From IMG/VR virus record IMGVR_UViG_3300049919_000146, positions 1-37,269 of that record: a stretch of DNA of 37,269 nucleotides, one strand, 5' to 3'. A model generated the notes under the pieces. It saw nothing but the letters and a program-made list of their open reading frames with translations. It did not search any database and was not told the origin of the DNA. Both the position numbers and the translations under genes were made by a program. The first letter of the stretch is position 1. Each line of letters opens with the position of its first letter. Of this stretch, positions 1-6,927 are shown piece by piece. Source of the stretch: a virus.

Positions 1-190
1 TAAAGCATCCATACGAGATTTGCTCCATCCTCAATTTTTTGCATTGATGGAAGCTGGTTTACCAAATCTCTTTCGCAAGCTACCCCAAGAGTTGTGATTG
101 GCAAGGTTAAGAGAGGTTTACATAAACCTACTGCGTATTCACCTGAAACATATGAAGTCGAATGCTGAATAGTTTGAATTGATCTAATAC
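1..190. repeat. Left copy of terminal direct repeat
   Basis: This 190-bp segment matches 37080-37269 base for base except one position (C at 63, T at 37142). It lies inside a coding sequence that continues across the join. The simplest reading is an overlap produced when a circularly permuted or circular phage genome was assembled. A physical terminal repeat of the T7 kind is possible but would be unusual within a virion gene. Confidence 0.9.
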
Positions 191-833
191 CAGCATCACC
201 AGACTGTAATGGCATAAATGGCCCGAACTTCCCTAAGCCTGTTCCTGAGTGAAGAATCAACCCATTGGACGCTGCTGTTTTTCCTACCGGAAGAGTCGTA
301 GGAGTAGCACGTCCGGCCGTGCCTGCGCTATTCGTGTAACCAATACTTAAGTTTGGAGTCGCTGCACCTAGGGCCGTAGTGTTTGTATTCCACATAAACG
401 CTTGAACGCCTGCACCGTTTGTATAACGAGGAAGCGTCACTGTGTTGTCTGTCGCTTGCGCTGTAATAGTGGTTACTGATGTTACTCGGTAAAATCCAAG
501 TAAATCAACAAGCATTAAAATACATGGAGCAACCGTTGCTGCTGCCGTAAATGCAGAGGCGTTTAAAAGGTGTTTTGTAGCAGGAGAAACATTTCCTCCG
601 TGAGGAATACCACCAGCGTTTGCTGTTGTTTCTGATGTTGCTTGAAATGCTAAGTTTGTACCAGAGTTATAGATTGATCCTGTTGCAGGATTTCCAGTCC
701 CTTTAACAAGACAATGCCACTCTCCTGCGAGTGCGGCCGTTGTCGGTAAAAAGCTTTTATTCCAATCAAGCCTTGCGAATTGTCCATCATTCGTGACTTT
801 AGAAATTAGGTTATCCATTGATGAAAAGCCCAT
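1..833 (-). CDS. Virion structural protein, 5' part of gene spanning the contig join
   Basis: Reading starts at ATG 833-831, whose first base overlaps the TAA stop of the upstream gene (TAATG), so translation is probably coupled. The frame is open to base 1. Through the terminal repeat it continues at 37079 and stops at 37018-37016, giving about 298 residues. The product is a paralogue of the neighbouring 291-residue protein. Shared patches include TLPRY.(N/D)G.GVQ, YTN..G..GR.T and GPF(M/I)PLQSGD(A/S)G(I/V)RSI. No signal peptide or enzyme motif is visible. Its place between tail-region genes and its Thr/Ser/Gly-rich beta-like composition suggest a virion surface or tail protein. I do not recognise the family by name. 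Confidence 0.8.
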   Translation of the reverse strand, partial: MGFSSMDNLISKVTNDGQFARLDWNKSFLPTTAALAGEWHCLVKGTGNPATGSIYNSGTNLAFQATSETTANAGGIPHGGNVSPATKHLLNASAFTAAATVAPCILMLVDLLGFYRVTSVTTITAQATDNTVTLPRYTNGAGVQAFMWNTNTTALGAATPNLSIGYTNSAGTAGRATPTTLPVGKTAASNGLILHSGTGLGKFGPFMPLQSGDAGIRSIQTIQHSTSYVSGEYAVGLCKPLLTLPITTLGVACERDLVNQLPSMQKIEDGANLVWML

Positions 834-1708
834 TATATACCCCAAGATGTAGTTATTTCGCCATGTATTGCTGTTGCTGCAAGTGATCCCACTGGGCAAC
901 AAATTAGATTAATGTAAGCGTTGTCTTCAATTACTGGACAGTGAGAAAAGTCTTTTAAGTAATCGACTTCTGTTGGCGCATCGATACCAGTAATACTCAT
1001 TTGCCCAAGTGGCTTAACGAGCACTAATGTCATTAGCCCCACATCACTTCCGGTCATGGTTAAGCTCTCAATACTTCTCACGCCTGAGTCTCCGCTTTGC
1101 AAAGGAATGAATGGCCCGGATGTTCCAACAGTAGAAAGAGATGTTGTGATTATCGTACCGTTTACGAATTGATTGTTTAAATTAACAGGCGTTGTAATGC
1201 GTCCACTTACGCCGTCTTGATTAGTGTAGGAGCAAACAAAAGATTGAGTTAGTCCTGTGGCGTGTCCAGCAACAACCACCGCCATAATTTGAACGCCCTT
1301 ACCGTCGACATACCTTGGAAGTGTTGCCGTGTTAATCATTAACTGTTCTTCCCCGTCTAGCGACTCATCAATAAACGGGTAATACATTAGATAATCGAGA
1401 ACTTTAATATTTAATGGAAGTGCGGTCGCTGCCGTTGCAAGCGCCATGACTTTTCTTAAAACTTTCTTAGCTGGTGAAACAGATTGTCCGTGATTCATTC
1501 CGCCATTAGTAGACCTGGTCATTACTACTGATTCGTATGGTGCCGAGGCGTAATAGAATGGAGCAGGATTGCCAGGAGATAAAGCAAGATCGAACCAGAC
1601 ACCAGAGCCAGTAACCTGAGTTGGAGATTTTCTCCATGTAGCATAGTGAGACTGACCTAGATCGACCTCACTCTCTACAAGATTTTTAATCGACTTAAAC
1701 CCGGCCAT
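833..1708 (-). CDS. Virion structural protein, paralogue of the join-spanning protein
   Basis: This is a 291-residue protein beginning MAGFKSIKNLVES. It shares order and spacing of conserved patches with the next gene downstream: an N-terminal (S/N)VSPA(K/T)K..L segment, TLPRYVDGKGVQ in the middle, and FIPLQSGDSGVRSI about 200 residues in. The pair therefore arose by tandem duplication. The gene ends in a TAATG overlap with its paralogue. It sits in the virion block downstream of the lysis cassette. Composition is rich in Ala, Thr and Val with no membrane segment. I infer a capsid or tail surface role, without a named family. Confidence 0.8.
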   Translation of the reverse strand: MAGFKSIKNLVESEVDLGQSHYATWRKSPTQVTGSGVWFDLALSPGNPAPFYYASAPYESVVMTRSTNGGMNHGQSVSPAKKVLRKVMALATAATALPLNIKVLDYLMYYPFIDESLDGEEQLMINTATLPRYVDGKGVQIMAVVVAGHATGLTQSFVCSYTNQDGVSGRITTPVNLNNQFVNGTIITTSLSTVGTSGPFIPLQSGDSGVRSIESLTMTGSDVGLMTLVLVKPLGQMSITGIDAPTEVDYLKDFSHCPVIEDNAYINLICCPVGSLAATAIHGEITTSWGI

Positions 1709-1717
1709 TTAATCGCC

Positions 1718-2125
1718 TTAATCAAGAGTGAATACTAAATCACCTGCGCTGAATTGAGGCTGATTCCCTGTAACAATTGTTTGCGAAGCATTTAAAGCGC
1801 CCGATGCAATAATTGTACCTGCGCCACTTAATGTTGTTACAATTGAAATATGAGTCACTGTAGACGAGCCACCCGTTGAAATAGGAAACTGAGCAAGCGC
1901 AGCGTTTTCGACCGTTGCACCTGACACTGTAAAGCCTGATGCTCTACTTACTGCCACGCGAGCGTAAGATGTGTAAGTAGTCTCACTTGTAATAGCTGAT
2001 CCTGCTTCACCTGGATCGGCCGTATGAAGGGCAAGCCACAGATCAGCGTTCGCGTTCCATGGAACATCTGTTCCCATAAATATATAGTTATTGATTGCTG
2101 TTTCCGCAGTATTTGAAAAACTCAT
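1718..2125 (-). CDS. Small virion protein of the LHTADPG type
   Basis: This is a 135-residue protein with an N-terminal alpha segment (MSFSNTAETAINNYIF) followed by LWLALHTADPGEAG near residue 30. I know that motif from many small phage structural proteins in tail/fibre regions. The rest is Thr/Ser/Gly-rich and likely beta-stranded (TSYARVAVSRA, then STVTHISIVTTLSGAG). The start ATG overlaps the stop of the upstream coiled-coil gene (ATGA), so the two are coupled. Its role is probably as a head or tail decoration or fibre-attachment protein; this is inferred from family resemblance and position only. Confidence 0.75.
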   Translation of the reverse strand: MSFSNTAETAINNYIFMGTDVPWNANADLWLALHTADPGEAGSAITSETTYTSYARVAVSRASGFTVSGATVENAALAQFPISTGGSSTVTHISIVTTLSGAGTIIASGALNASQTIVTGNQPQFSAGDLVFTLD

Positions 2126-2622
2126 AACATTACCGCCTTAAGTTTAGCTAATTTCTCTTCGTATTCTTTGATTAGTGCCTCTGCTTTGGCCTTGCAATTG
2201 TCGGCCTCTGCGAACTTGGCCACAGCGGCAACCTCTTTTGAGTTAATTATTACCATTTGCTCAGCTTTTAAATTTTCAAATATTTTCTCCAATGCTTCCA
2301 AGTCAGATTTTTGCGCCATTATCTCGCTAGAAAGTTTTTTCAATTCCCTTGCTTCAATTAATGCCCTTTCATCCATGCCTTGAACTTTAATTTCTAGCGC
2401 TAAAAGCTCAGATTCCTTTTCTGAAATCTGTTTTAATCTTGCCTCAATGGTAGAGAGTTTTTCGTCATGTATAGATTTAGCATCCGAAAACTCAACCGAA
2501 GCACTGTGAAGATCTTTAATTATTTTCTTAATTTTTGCAGGCTCACTTACAGTCTCAAGGATTGACAACACGTCAGCGAGTGAAGATGTTGGGTAAGGTA
2601 GATTTACGCTCATAAAGTTCAT
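2122..2622 (-). CDS. Coiled-coil virion-region protein
   Basis: This is a 166-residue protein, strongly helical and charged. Heptad-like patterns run from about residue 40 to the end (for example LSTIEARLKQISEKESELL and EALIKEYEEKLAKLKAV). Cys is nearly absent. A second in-frame Met lies at residue 4, but a purine-rich AAGGG element about nine bases before the first ATG favours the start given. The gene lies between two small structural genes and overlaps the next by ATGA. It could be a tail-fibre trimerisation stalk or a chaperone for fibre assembly. No named family is recognised. Confidence 0.7.
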   Translation of the reverse strand: MNFMSVNLPYPTSSLADVLSILETVSEPAKIKKIIKDLHSASVEFSDAKSIHDEKLSTIEARLKQISEKESELLALEIKVQGMDERALIEARELKKLSSEIMAQKSDLEALEKIFENLKAEQMVIINSKEVAAVAKFAEADNCKAKAEALIKEYEEKLAKLKAVML

Positions 2623-2631
2623 GCTTAGCCC

Positions 2632-2931
2632 TTATGTATTAGTTATGACTGCCACTTTGTCATTTCTTACAACCTTAAAAAATGTTGTAGAATTAGCTGG
2701 TAGCCTCCATGAGTTAGTGGTTGCCGTTGGATTTGTTCCAAATTCAACCGAACAAACTGCATCGGTTGTAATCATTACGAACTTTGTTGCGGAATTAAAT
2801 GCGCTTGACTGCGCACTTGCTCCTCCAATCGCTACGTTTTGCGACACCAAGGGAGGCATTGGGGCCATCTGGTATGGTTGACCCATAGTAACCTCTAGTT
2901 TCTCAAGTTCGGCAATATATACCTTGGCCAT
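2632..2931 (-). CDS. Small hypothetical virion-region protein
   Basis: This is a 99-residue protein beginning MAKVYIAELEKLEV. It is preceded by an AAAGGAAAA Shine-Dalgarno-like run. The middle carries a Met/Pro-rich stretch (YQMAPMPPLVSQ) and the C-terminal half looks beta-stranded (TKFVMITTDAVCSVEFG, FFKVVRNDKVAVI). Proteins of this size and pattern are common in phage virion blocks, sometimes beside head or fibre genes, but I cannot assign a role. It is the first gene after a 195-bp spacer, so it may have its own promoter. Confidence 0.65.
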   Translation of the reverse strand: MAKVYIAELEKLEVTMGQPYQMAPMPPLVSQNVAIGGASAQSSAFNSATKFVMITTDAVCSVEFGTNPTATTNSWRLPANSTTFFKVVRNDKVAVITNT

Positions 2932-2991
2932 ACCATTTTCCTTTGTTTTATTAGTTAAATATTAAACCAAATAAACCAATATTAACCTCTG

Positions 2992-3009
2992 GCTTCGAGT
3001 GATCGAAGC
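2992..3009. terminator. Perfect 7-bp hairpin, possible terminator or processing site
   Basis: GCTTCGA and TCGAAGC flank a GTGA loop. On the plus strand a T-rich tail follows (TTCTTACTTTT). On the minus strand, which carries the genes here, no U tract follows. It is therefore a weak terminator candidate for leftward transcription and may be an RNA processing or stabilising hairpin ahead of the 2931 gene. Confidence 0.35.
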
Positions 3010-3018
3010 TTCTTACTT

Positions 3019-3075
3019 TTAATGCTCTTTCTTTTTAGTTAATCCAATAGTCTGCCTAATCCTTAAATGCGCCAT
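3019..3075 (-). CDS. Possible 18-residue basic peptide
   Basis: An ATG at 3075 follows an AAGGAG element by about nine bases and opens an 18-codon frame, MAHLRIRQTIGLTKKKEH. It ends just before the hairpin at 2992-3009. The good ribosome-binding site and basic composition are the only support. It could be a leader peptide or chance. Confidence 0.25.
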   Translation of the reverse strand: MAHLRIRQTIGLTKKKEH

Positions 3076-3126
3076 CTCTTTGCGCTCCTTGCGCGACCTT
3101 ATAAAGTGTGTTTATTTTAAAAGCTC

Positions 3127-3501
3127 TTAGCTTAAAATTTCGACGTGAGGCCAATCAATAAACTTAAAATCTCTTCCAAGTCTTATCTTAATGCCTAACT
3201 CGTCCGCTTTTTGCTCAAAGGTTAAGCACATTAATTCAAATGATTTAATATCTCCCCATTCAATTGTAGCGGGGTTTTTATCTGGATCGGGCACGAAGTC
3301 CCCTGCAAGGCTTGGCGTTTTATTGTGTTTTGAATTGGGGTATTTAAGTTTTGAAAATCCGTTTTGAAATGCCTTGTCTTGATCTAGTTCGTTTCGATGA
3401 CCACAAATGCACTGAATAGGAAATATCTCGTTTACAGCTTTAGCGAGGCGGATAATATCGGGATGACAGGTGCTAAGTTTTTTAAGGGCAGTTTTATTCA
3501 T
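3127..3501 (-). CDS. Endolysin, M15-family peptidoglycan peptidase
   Basis: This is a 124-residue single-domain protein. The zinc-peptidase signature of M15 endolysins is visible: H59 in NSKHN, D68 in LAGDFVP and H119 in DWPHVEI, with ICGHRNELDQDKAF near residue 35 matching the usual GxRs..Q/e..fxxG pattern. Family members cut the peptide crosslinks of peptidoglycan (L-Ala-D-Glu or D-Ala-D-Ala type). There is no signal peptide, so release needs a holin-like pore. The start overlaps the stop of a 32-residue basic ORF (ATGA), which in turn overlaps a lipoprotein gene. This places it at the end of the lysis cassette. Confidence 0.9.
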   Translation of the reverse strand: MNKTALKKLSTCHPDIIRLAKAVNEIFPIQCICGHRNELDQDKAFQNGFSKLKYPNSKHNKTPSLAGDFVPDPDKNPATIEWGDIKSFELMCLTFEQKADELGIKIRLGRDFKFIDWPHVEILS

Positions 3502-3596
3502 TTTTTGGTCTTCTTTTTAGGCTTCTCGCCTTTCTTTAAACCTCTCTCAAGTAGAGCTTTTTCAAGTGCTAATTCAGCTTTAGATTTAATCTTCAT
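3498..3596 (-). CDS. 32-residue highly basic protein in lysis cassette
   Basis: The ATG at 3596 overlaps the TGA of the lipoprotein gene, and its own TGA overlaps the ATG of the endolysin gene, so it is held in place by two ATGA junctions. The peptide starts MKIKSKAELALEKALLERG and ends in a Lys-rich run (KKGEKPKKKTKK). About 40 percent of residues are Lys or Arg. Its function is unknown. The double overlap makes translation likely, perhaps chiefly to carry ribosomes from the lipoprotein to the endolysin. Confidence 0.6.
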   Translation of the reverse strand: MKIKSKAELALEKALLERGLKKGEKPKKKTKK

Positions 3597-3937
3597 AGCT
3601 TTGGCCTCTTGCGCTTAGATAACCCAAATCCGTTATGGTAAAACCATTCAAGATCATGAAACTCTACTTTCTTGACTTCCCAACGATGACACCAGATAAA
3701 TTTCTTAACACATTCACGCCACTGATAAGACGGGACTATCTTACCGTTCTTATCTCTTCGTAGTGGATAAAAAGCGTCTTCTCTTGAGAATGGTATTTCG
3801 GGAGCAATTAAGACCAATGAAGCTTCTTTATTTTCGACTAGCTTCTGCGATGACAAGCTTGGCGAGTGACTCGGCATCGAAGTGCAAGCGGTCAAGCATA
3901 AGATCAGACTGCTCATTATCAGGCTTAGATATTTCAT
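3593..3937 (-). CDS. Lipoprotein, possible outer-membrane spanin subunit
   Basis: The start at MKYLSLIMSS is chosen because an AAAAGGAAT element precedes it by about eight bases and because it gives a proper signal peptide. An upstream in-frame ATG (3955) is less likely. The N-terminus is a lipoprotein signal ending LCLTAC, with lipid attachment expected at Cys18. The mature part is about 97 residues, with a Pro/Ser-rich linker (TSMPSHSPSLSSQ) and a basic C-terminus. Its 5' end overlaps the 3' end of the preceding gene in another frame, reminiscent of Rz/Rz1 pairs. Spanin function is inferred from lipobox, size and lysis context only. Confidence 0.7.
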   Translation of the reverse strand: MKYLSLIMSSLILCLTACTSMPSHSPSLSSQKLVENKEASLVLIAPEIPFSREDAFYPLRRDKNGKIVPSYQWRECVKKFIWCHRWEVKKVEFHDLEWFYHNGFGLSKRKRPKL

Positions 3938-4049
3938 CCATCCATTCCTTTTCAAGCTTTAGAAACTTTTTCAAGAAACGGTCCTTCCTCTCATCTTTAA
4001 AGATTTCCAAAGATAGCTTTAAAACTGAGAGGACTAGACCAAGCTCCAT
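3828..4049 (-). CDS. Small helical protein overlapping the lipoprotein gene
   Basis: This is a 73-residue protein, MELGLVLSVLKLSLEIF then a very charged helical body (KDERKDRFLKKFLKLEKEW). The first 17 residues are hydrophobic but amphipathic and short for a transmembrane helix. The gene follows the 89-residue gene by one base and overlaps the lipoprotein start. By position it might be the inner partner of a spanin-like pair, but it lacks a clear membrane anchor. Unrecognised family. Confidence 0.6.
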   Translation of the reverse strand: MELGLVLSVLKLSLEIFKDERKDRFLKKFLKLEKEWMDEISKPDNEQSDLMLDRLHFDAESLAKLVIAEASRK

Positions 4050-4050
4050 G

Positions 4051-4320
4051 TTAAGCTGCTTCGATTTGTTTAACTAAAGCGTGAACTTTTTGGATAAGAA
4101 CAACCACTTCGGCAACGTCAAGGTCTTTACCTTCCTCGAATACTTCACCAACTGCTTTAAAGTCCTCGATAAATACAGGGATTTTAGGTAGTAATGCGAT
4201 CAAGTGGGCAATATCGGCAACGTCAACTTTGCCATCTTCCTTAACTTTTTTGCCGACGATAACTAGCTCTTTAATTGAGGCTAGAAGTTTTTCAATTTTT
4301 TCAGTTCCTAACTTTTCCAT
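4051..4320 (-). CDS. Small acidic helical phage protein
   Basis: This is an 89-residue protein with an excellent Shine-Dalgarno sequence (AAGGAGGGA, four bases before the ATG). It is built of Val/Ile/Leu helices with Lys/Glu/Asp, including GKVDVADIAHLIALLPKIP near residues 31-49 and DVAEVVVLIQKVHALVKQI at the end. I have seen similar short proteins with a KvDlaDl motif in phage lysis or virion regions, usually without a function assigned. The strong ribosome-binding site suggests high expression. It lies between the membrane protein and the lipoprotein of the lysis cassette. Confidence 0.65.
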   Translation of the reverse strand: MEKLGTEKIEKLLASIKELVIVGKKVKEDGKVDVADIAHLIALLPKIPVFIEDFKAVGEVFEEGKDLDVAEVVVLIQKVHALVKQIEAA

Positions 4321-4336
4321 ATTCCCTCCTTGGGAT

Positions 4337-4546
4337 TTATTTACTTTCCATTAGAATTCTTTCAATATTTCTTGTTCTAATTGTTATCTCTTCCACGTTC
4401 TTCCCGATCGCATCTACACGAACCTTAGTTGGTTCAACGGCTGTATTGGCACGATTAACTACATACCCGTCAAAGGCGTAGAAAATACCAACCACTGTAG
4501 TACATGGGACAACAACGTATTTAATGACCAATGCAAAGGTTTTCAT
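4337..4546 (-). CDS. Single-pass membrane protein, holin candidate
   Basis: This is a 69-residue protein with one hydrophobic segment at about residues 4-25 (FALVIKYVVVPCTTVVGIFY) and a charged, soluble C-terminal half (KVRVDAIGKNVEEITIRT). The start overlaps the stop of the upstream secreted-protein gene (ATGA). Size, membrane segment and location in front of the endolysin fit a holin or antiholin, or a small membrane anchor. No specific holin family is recognised, so this stays tentative. Confidence 0.6.
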   Translation of the reverse strand: MKTFALVIKYVVVPCTTVVGIFYAFDGYVVNRANTAVEPTKVRVDAIGKNVEEITIRTRNIERILMESK

Positions 4547-5133
4547 TCCTGCGCCTCAATTAATTTCTGCACCAATGCCTTAAGCTGTGCAATAGTACTA
4601 ACCTTTGAGAAGTCCGTTTCTTTAAGTTCATTCTTTTTGGTTTCTTTCTCTAGCACCTTTACTTTCTCTACATCTTCTTTTGCTTTAATCGCTGCCTCAT
4701 ACGCTGCTTTTTTCGTTGGTGAATTAACTAGCTTCTTACCATTAAGAACTTGCTCATACCCTTCAAGCTTGGCGCAATAAGCCTCATAACCTGAAAGAAT
4801 TAAATTCTCAGCGTAGAAAAAGAGTTCATCTTCTTTACATAAATTAGTTCTAAGCAATTCGCATGACTCTTTAGCTTCACAAGCTGTTTCGTTTTTCCTG
4901 GGTGAATAGATGGGTTTGCCGTTTTCATAGTTGTCTATAAACTCGGCATACTCCCATTTTTCAATATGTGAAAATTCTAGGCATTGCTCATCTTTTTTAT
5001 CTTCACAAGTATAAAGCCCTGCTACTCCATTTGGAGCAGCGTCGATATATCTTTGCGCCTCTGATAGTGGCACTCGGTTAGCGAAAGAGTTTAATGGAAT
5101 TAAAGAGAGTAATAATAAAACTAAATATTTCAT
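4543..5133 (-). CDS. Secreted, Cys-containing hypothetical protein
   Basis: The start at MKYLVLLLLSLIPLNSFA is preferred over an ATG 27 bases upstream because AAAGGAAAAT directly precedes it and a textbook Sec signal peptide follows, with cleavage expected after SFA at residue 18. The mature chain of about 178 residues has six Cys (YTC, EQC, TAC, ESC, NLC, AYC), an even number that fits disulfide bonding outside the cytoplasm. The C-terminal third is a Lys/Glu-rich coiled coil. The 3' end of the fibre-like gene lies nine bases upstream. Function unknown; it could act in the periplasm during lysis or be attached to the exported fibre-like protein. Confidence 0.7.
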   Translation of the reverse strand: MKYLVLLLLSLIPLNSFANRVPLSEAQRYIDAAPNGVAGLYTCEDKKDEQCLEFSHIEKWEYAEFIDNYENGKPIYSPRKNETACEAKESCELLRTNLCKEDELFFYAENLILSGYEAYCAKLEGYEQVLNGKKLVNSPTKKAAYEAAIKAKEDVEKVKVLEKETKKNELKETDFSKVSTIAQLKALVQKLIEAQE

Positions 5134-5141
5134 ATTTTCCT

Positions 5142-6926
5142 TTATGGTGTTCCGATGCACACAACAGAGGCGCCCGCAGTATTAGCTGCCGTTACCCCTT
5201 GGCCCCATATTGTATCCGCATAAGCTGATGTGCTGCTTGATTGAACATGAATCCCTGCGTTGTACCCTGCATTGTTGCCTGTACCGAGGCAAAAATACTT
5301 CGTCCCATCCAATCCATTTATACGATAATTACCCGTTGCGTTCCACGTGACTGACGTAATCTTATTCCCTGACTGTTGGCAAATTGTACAACTTCCGGTT
5401 GAGCAAGCGGATGTACATGACCCGCCCGACCCAAAGTAAACCGACTGAAGGTCGCTTCCACTACTCCCACGAGTTGTCGGAATTTCTTTAAAACTCCCTT
5501 GAATCGTGCGAGATGCTGTGAAGTCTGCACCTGTTTTTTTACAAAATAAGTTAAATGCAGAAGTAGATTTTGAACTTAGATAATTTACGGTCCTAACAGC
5601 TACTGACGAGGATGAGATTGTGGCGTTATCCACGCTTACATTTCTTTCCGTTAATGATGCAGAGGTGGCATCTGGTGTTGTCCAGCAATTTGGAGCGACT
5701 GAAAATATTCCTGAGTTGAATGTGAAAGTATAAAGAGAAGTATCAGTAACGGACGCACTCCCGTTAATCCAATCTATCTCTTCGCCACTTACTACCCCTG
5801 CGCTTGAAACCTTCGCACTAAACGTATCCACACACTCAGCACCGCATGAAGATGAAAACATGTTTACTGAATTGGCGAGTTGAGCGACTGGGACTGAGGC
5901 GAAGAATGAAATCGTGTCCCCAGAGCTAATGTCTGAAGAACTTGCTACTAATTTAGACGTTCCGCCCCTCACGCTAGTTTGAACCCCGAATGTTAAGTAG
6001 CCTACAGACGGTTCTATTAGTGGTTGAACAGAAAAGAATGCTGCGTTTGCCGTACTTCTTTGTCCCTGTCCAACAATTTGAACACTAGGGATAGTCCCTA
6101 TTGGTGAAGATGTATACCCAGACGGTAGCGTTATTCTAGGTTCGACAGCGGTCGTAGTCCCCGAAGTAAACTTTCCTCGTATCTCAATATTACTCCCAAC
6201 TTGTCTCCATTGGAATTCTGTACTCGTAGCAGTTCCGAAGCCTGTAAATGTAGGAGTGTAAGACGCCCATGCGCTTATTGCACCACTTGAAGATGTTAGG
6301 CTATTTTGCTCTACTCTCACATTGTCAACATAAGTATCACCCGTGCCACTTGCACCTGAAACGCTGATACCATTCGATGTAGCACCTAAAATTATTGGAA
6401 GGGCGATTGTATTAAGCCCACCACTTCGCATTGGCCCGTCTACGGTTTTACAACCAGTGGTTAAAGTAGTTCCTGCGCTTCTAGGACAAATTGTTATGTC
6501 AGCATTGTGGGTTGACCAAATATCTACCAGTAAAACACCCTGCGCTCCTGCGCTCCATCCGGCCGCATACAAGGTAGAATCTTGAGTGAGTGTGAGGGTT
6601 TGTGAGGAGGCGGTAAATTTAAGGGATTTAGCACCGCTCGAGATATAGGTCGTTGACGTGTTTGCCGAAGCTGTAGCCGTTCCGCCTACTGTCCAACCAG
6701 TTGAATAGGTCGAGTGTTCAAAGCCGCAGTTTTCTAAAATGTTATTAGAGCTTCCGCAGTTATCAATCAGGACGGTAGCACTCCCTAGATCAGTAATTTG
6801 ATTATTAGGTACTTTTATGACTACAGGGTATTTATTGGTTTGGTTTTGCCCACTAATCCCCATTGGTGGTGCCGTTAAAGCATGATGAGAAAATAAGAAC
6901 GCAATCAGTATTAAAATATTTTTCAT
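5142..6926 (-). CDS. Large tail-fibre-like protein with Sec signal peptide and paired cysteines
   Basis: This is a 594-residue protein. Residues 1-19 (MKNILILIAFLFSHHALTA) form a Sec signal peptide. Next comes a segment with NILENCGFEHSTYSTGWTVGG at about 60-80, typical of carbohydrate-binding-like beta-sandwich modules. Then follow Ser/Thr/Gly-rich repeats and a Cys-rich region near 500-520 (SCTSACSTGSCTIC). I count 14 Cys in the mature chain. The gene lies at the end of the fibre genes and just before the lysis cassette. Ordinary phage fibres lack signal peptides and are Cys-poor, so either the virion takes up an exported protein or this is a secreted accessory acting at the cell surface. 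Confidence 0.75.
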   Translation of the reverse strand: MKNILILIAFLFSHHALTAPPMGISGQNQTNKYPVVIKVPNNQITDLGSATVLIDNCGSSNNILENCGFEHSTYSTGWTVGGTATASANTSTTYISSGAKSLKFTASSQTLTLTQDSTLYAAGWSAGAQGVLLVDIWSTHNADITICPRSAGTTLTTGCKTVDGPMRSGGLNTIALPIILGATSNGISVSGASGTGDTYVDNVRVEQNSLTSSSGAISAWASYTPTFTGFGTATSTEFQWRQVGSNIEIRGKFTSGTTTAVEPRITLPSGYTSSPIGTIPSVQIVGQGQRSTANAAFFSVQPLIEPSVGYLTFGVQTSVRGGTSKLVASSSDISSGDTISFFASVPVAQLANSVNMFSSSCGAECVDTFSAKVSSAGVVSGEEIDWINGSASVTDTSLYTFTFNSGIFSVAPNCWTTPDATSASLTERNVSVDNATISSSSVAVRTVNYLSSKSTSAFNLFCKKTGADFTASRTIQGSFKEIPTTRGSSGSDLQSVYFGSGGSCTSACSTGSCTICQQSGNKITSVTWNATGNYRINGLDGTKYFCLGTGNNAGYNAGIHVQSSSTSAYADTIWGQGVTAANTAGASVVCIGTP

Positions 6927-6927
6927 A

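Larger units (their letters stand above)
2932..3126. other. 195-bp spacer between endolysin and downstream virion genes
   Basis: The spacer separates the lysis cassette from the next minus-strand genes. It contains a dyad at 2992-3009 and one short ORF on the minus strand (3019-3075). AT-rich stretches such as TTTATAAGG on the minus strand could serve as a -10 element, but no convincing -35 is paired with it. Nothing else can be supported. Confidence 0.5.

Noticed and set aside
1-1708. Diversity-generating retroelement (template/variable repeat pair) in the paralogous virion genes
   Set aside because: There is no reverse transcriptase gene in the window, and the differences between the paralogues are not confined to adenine positions.
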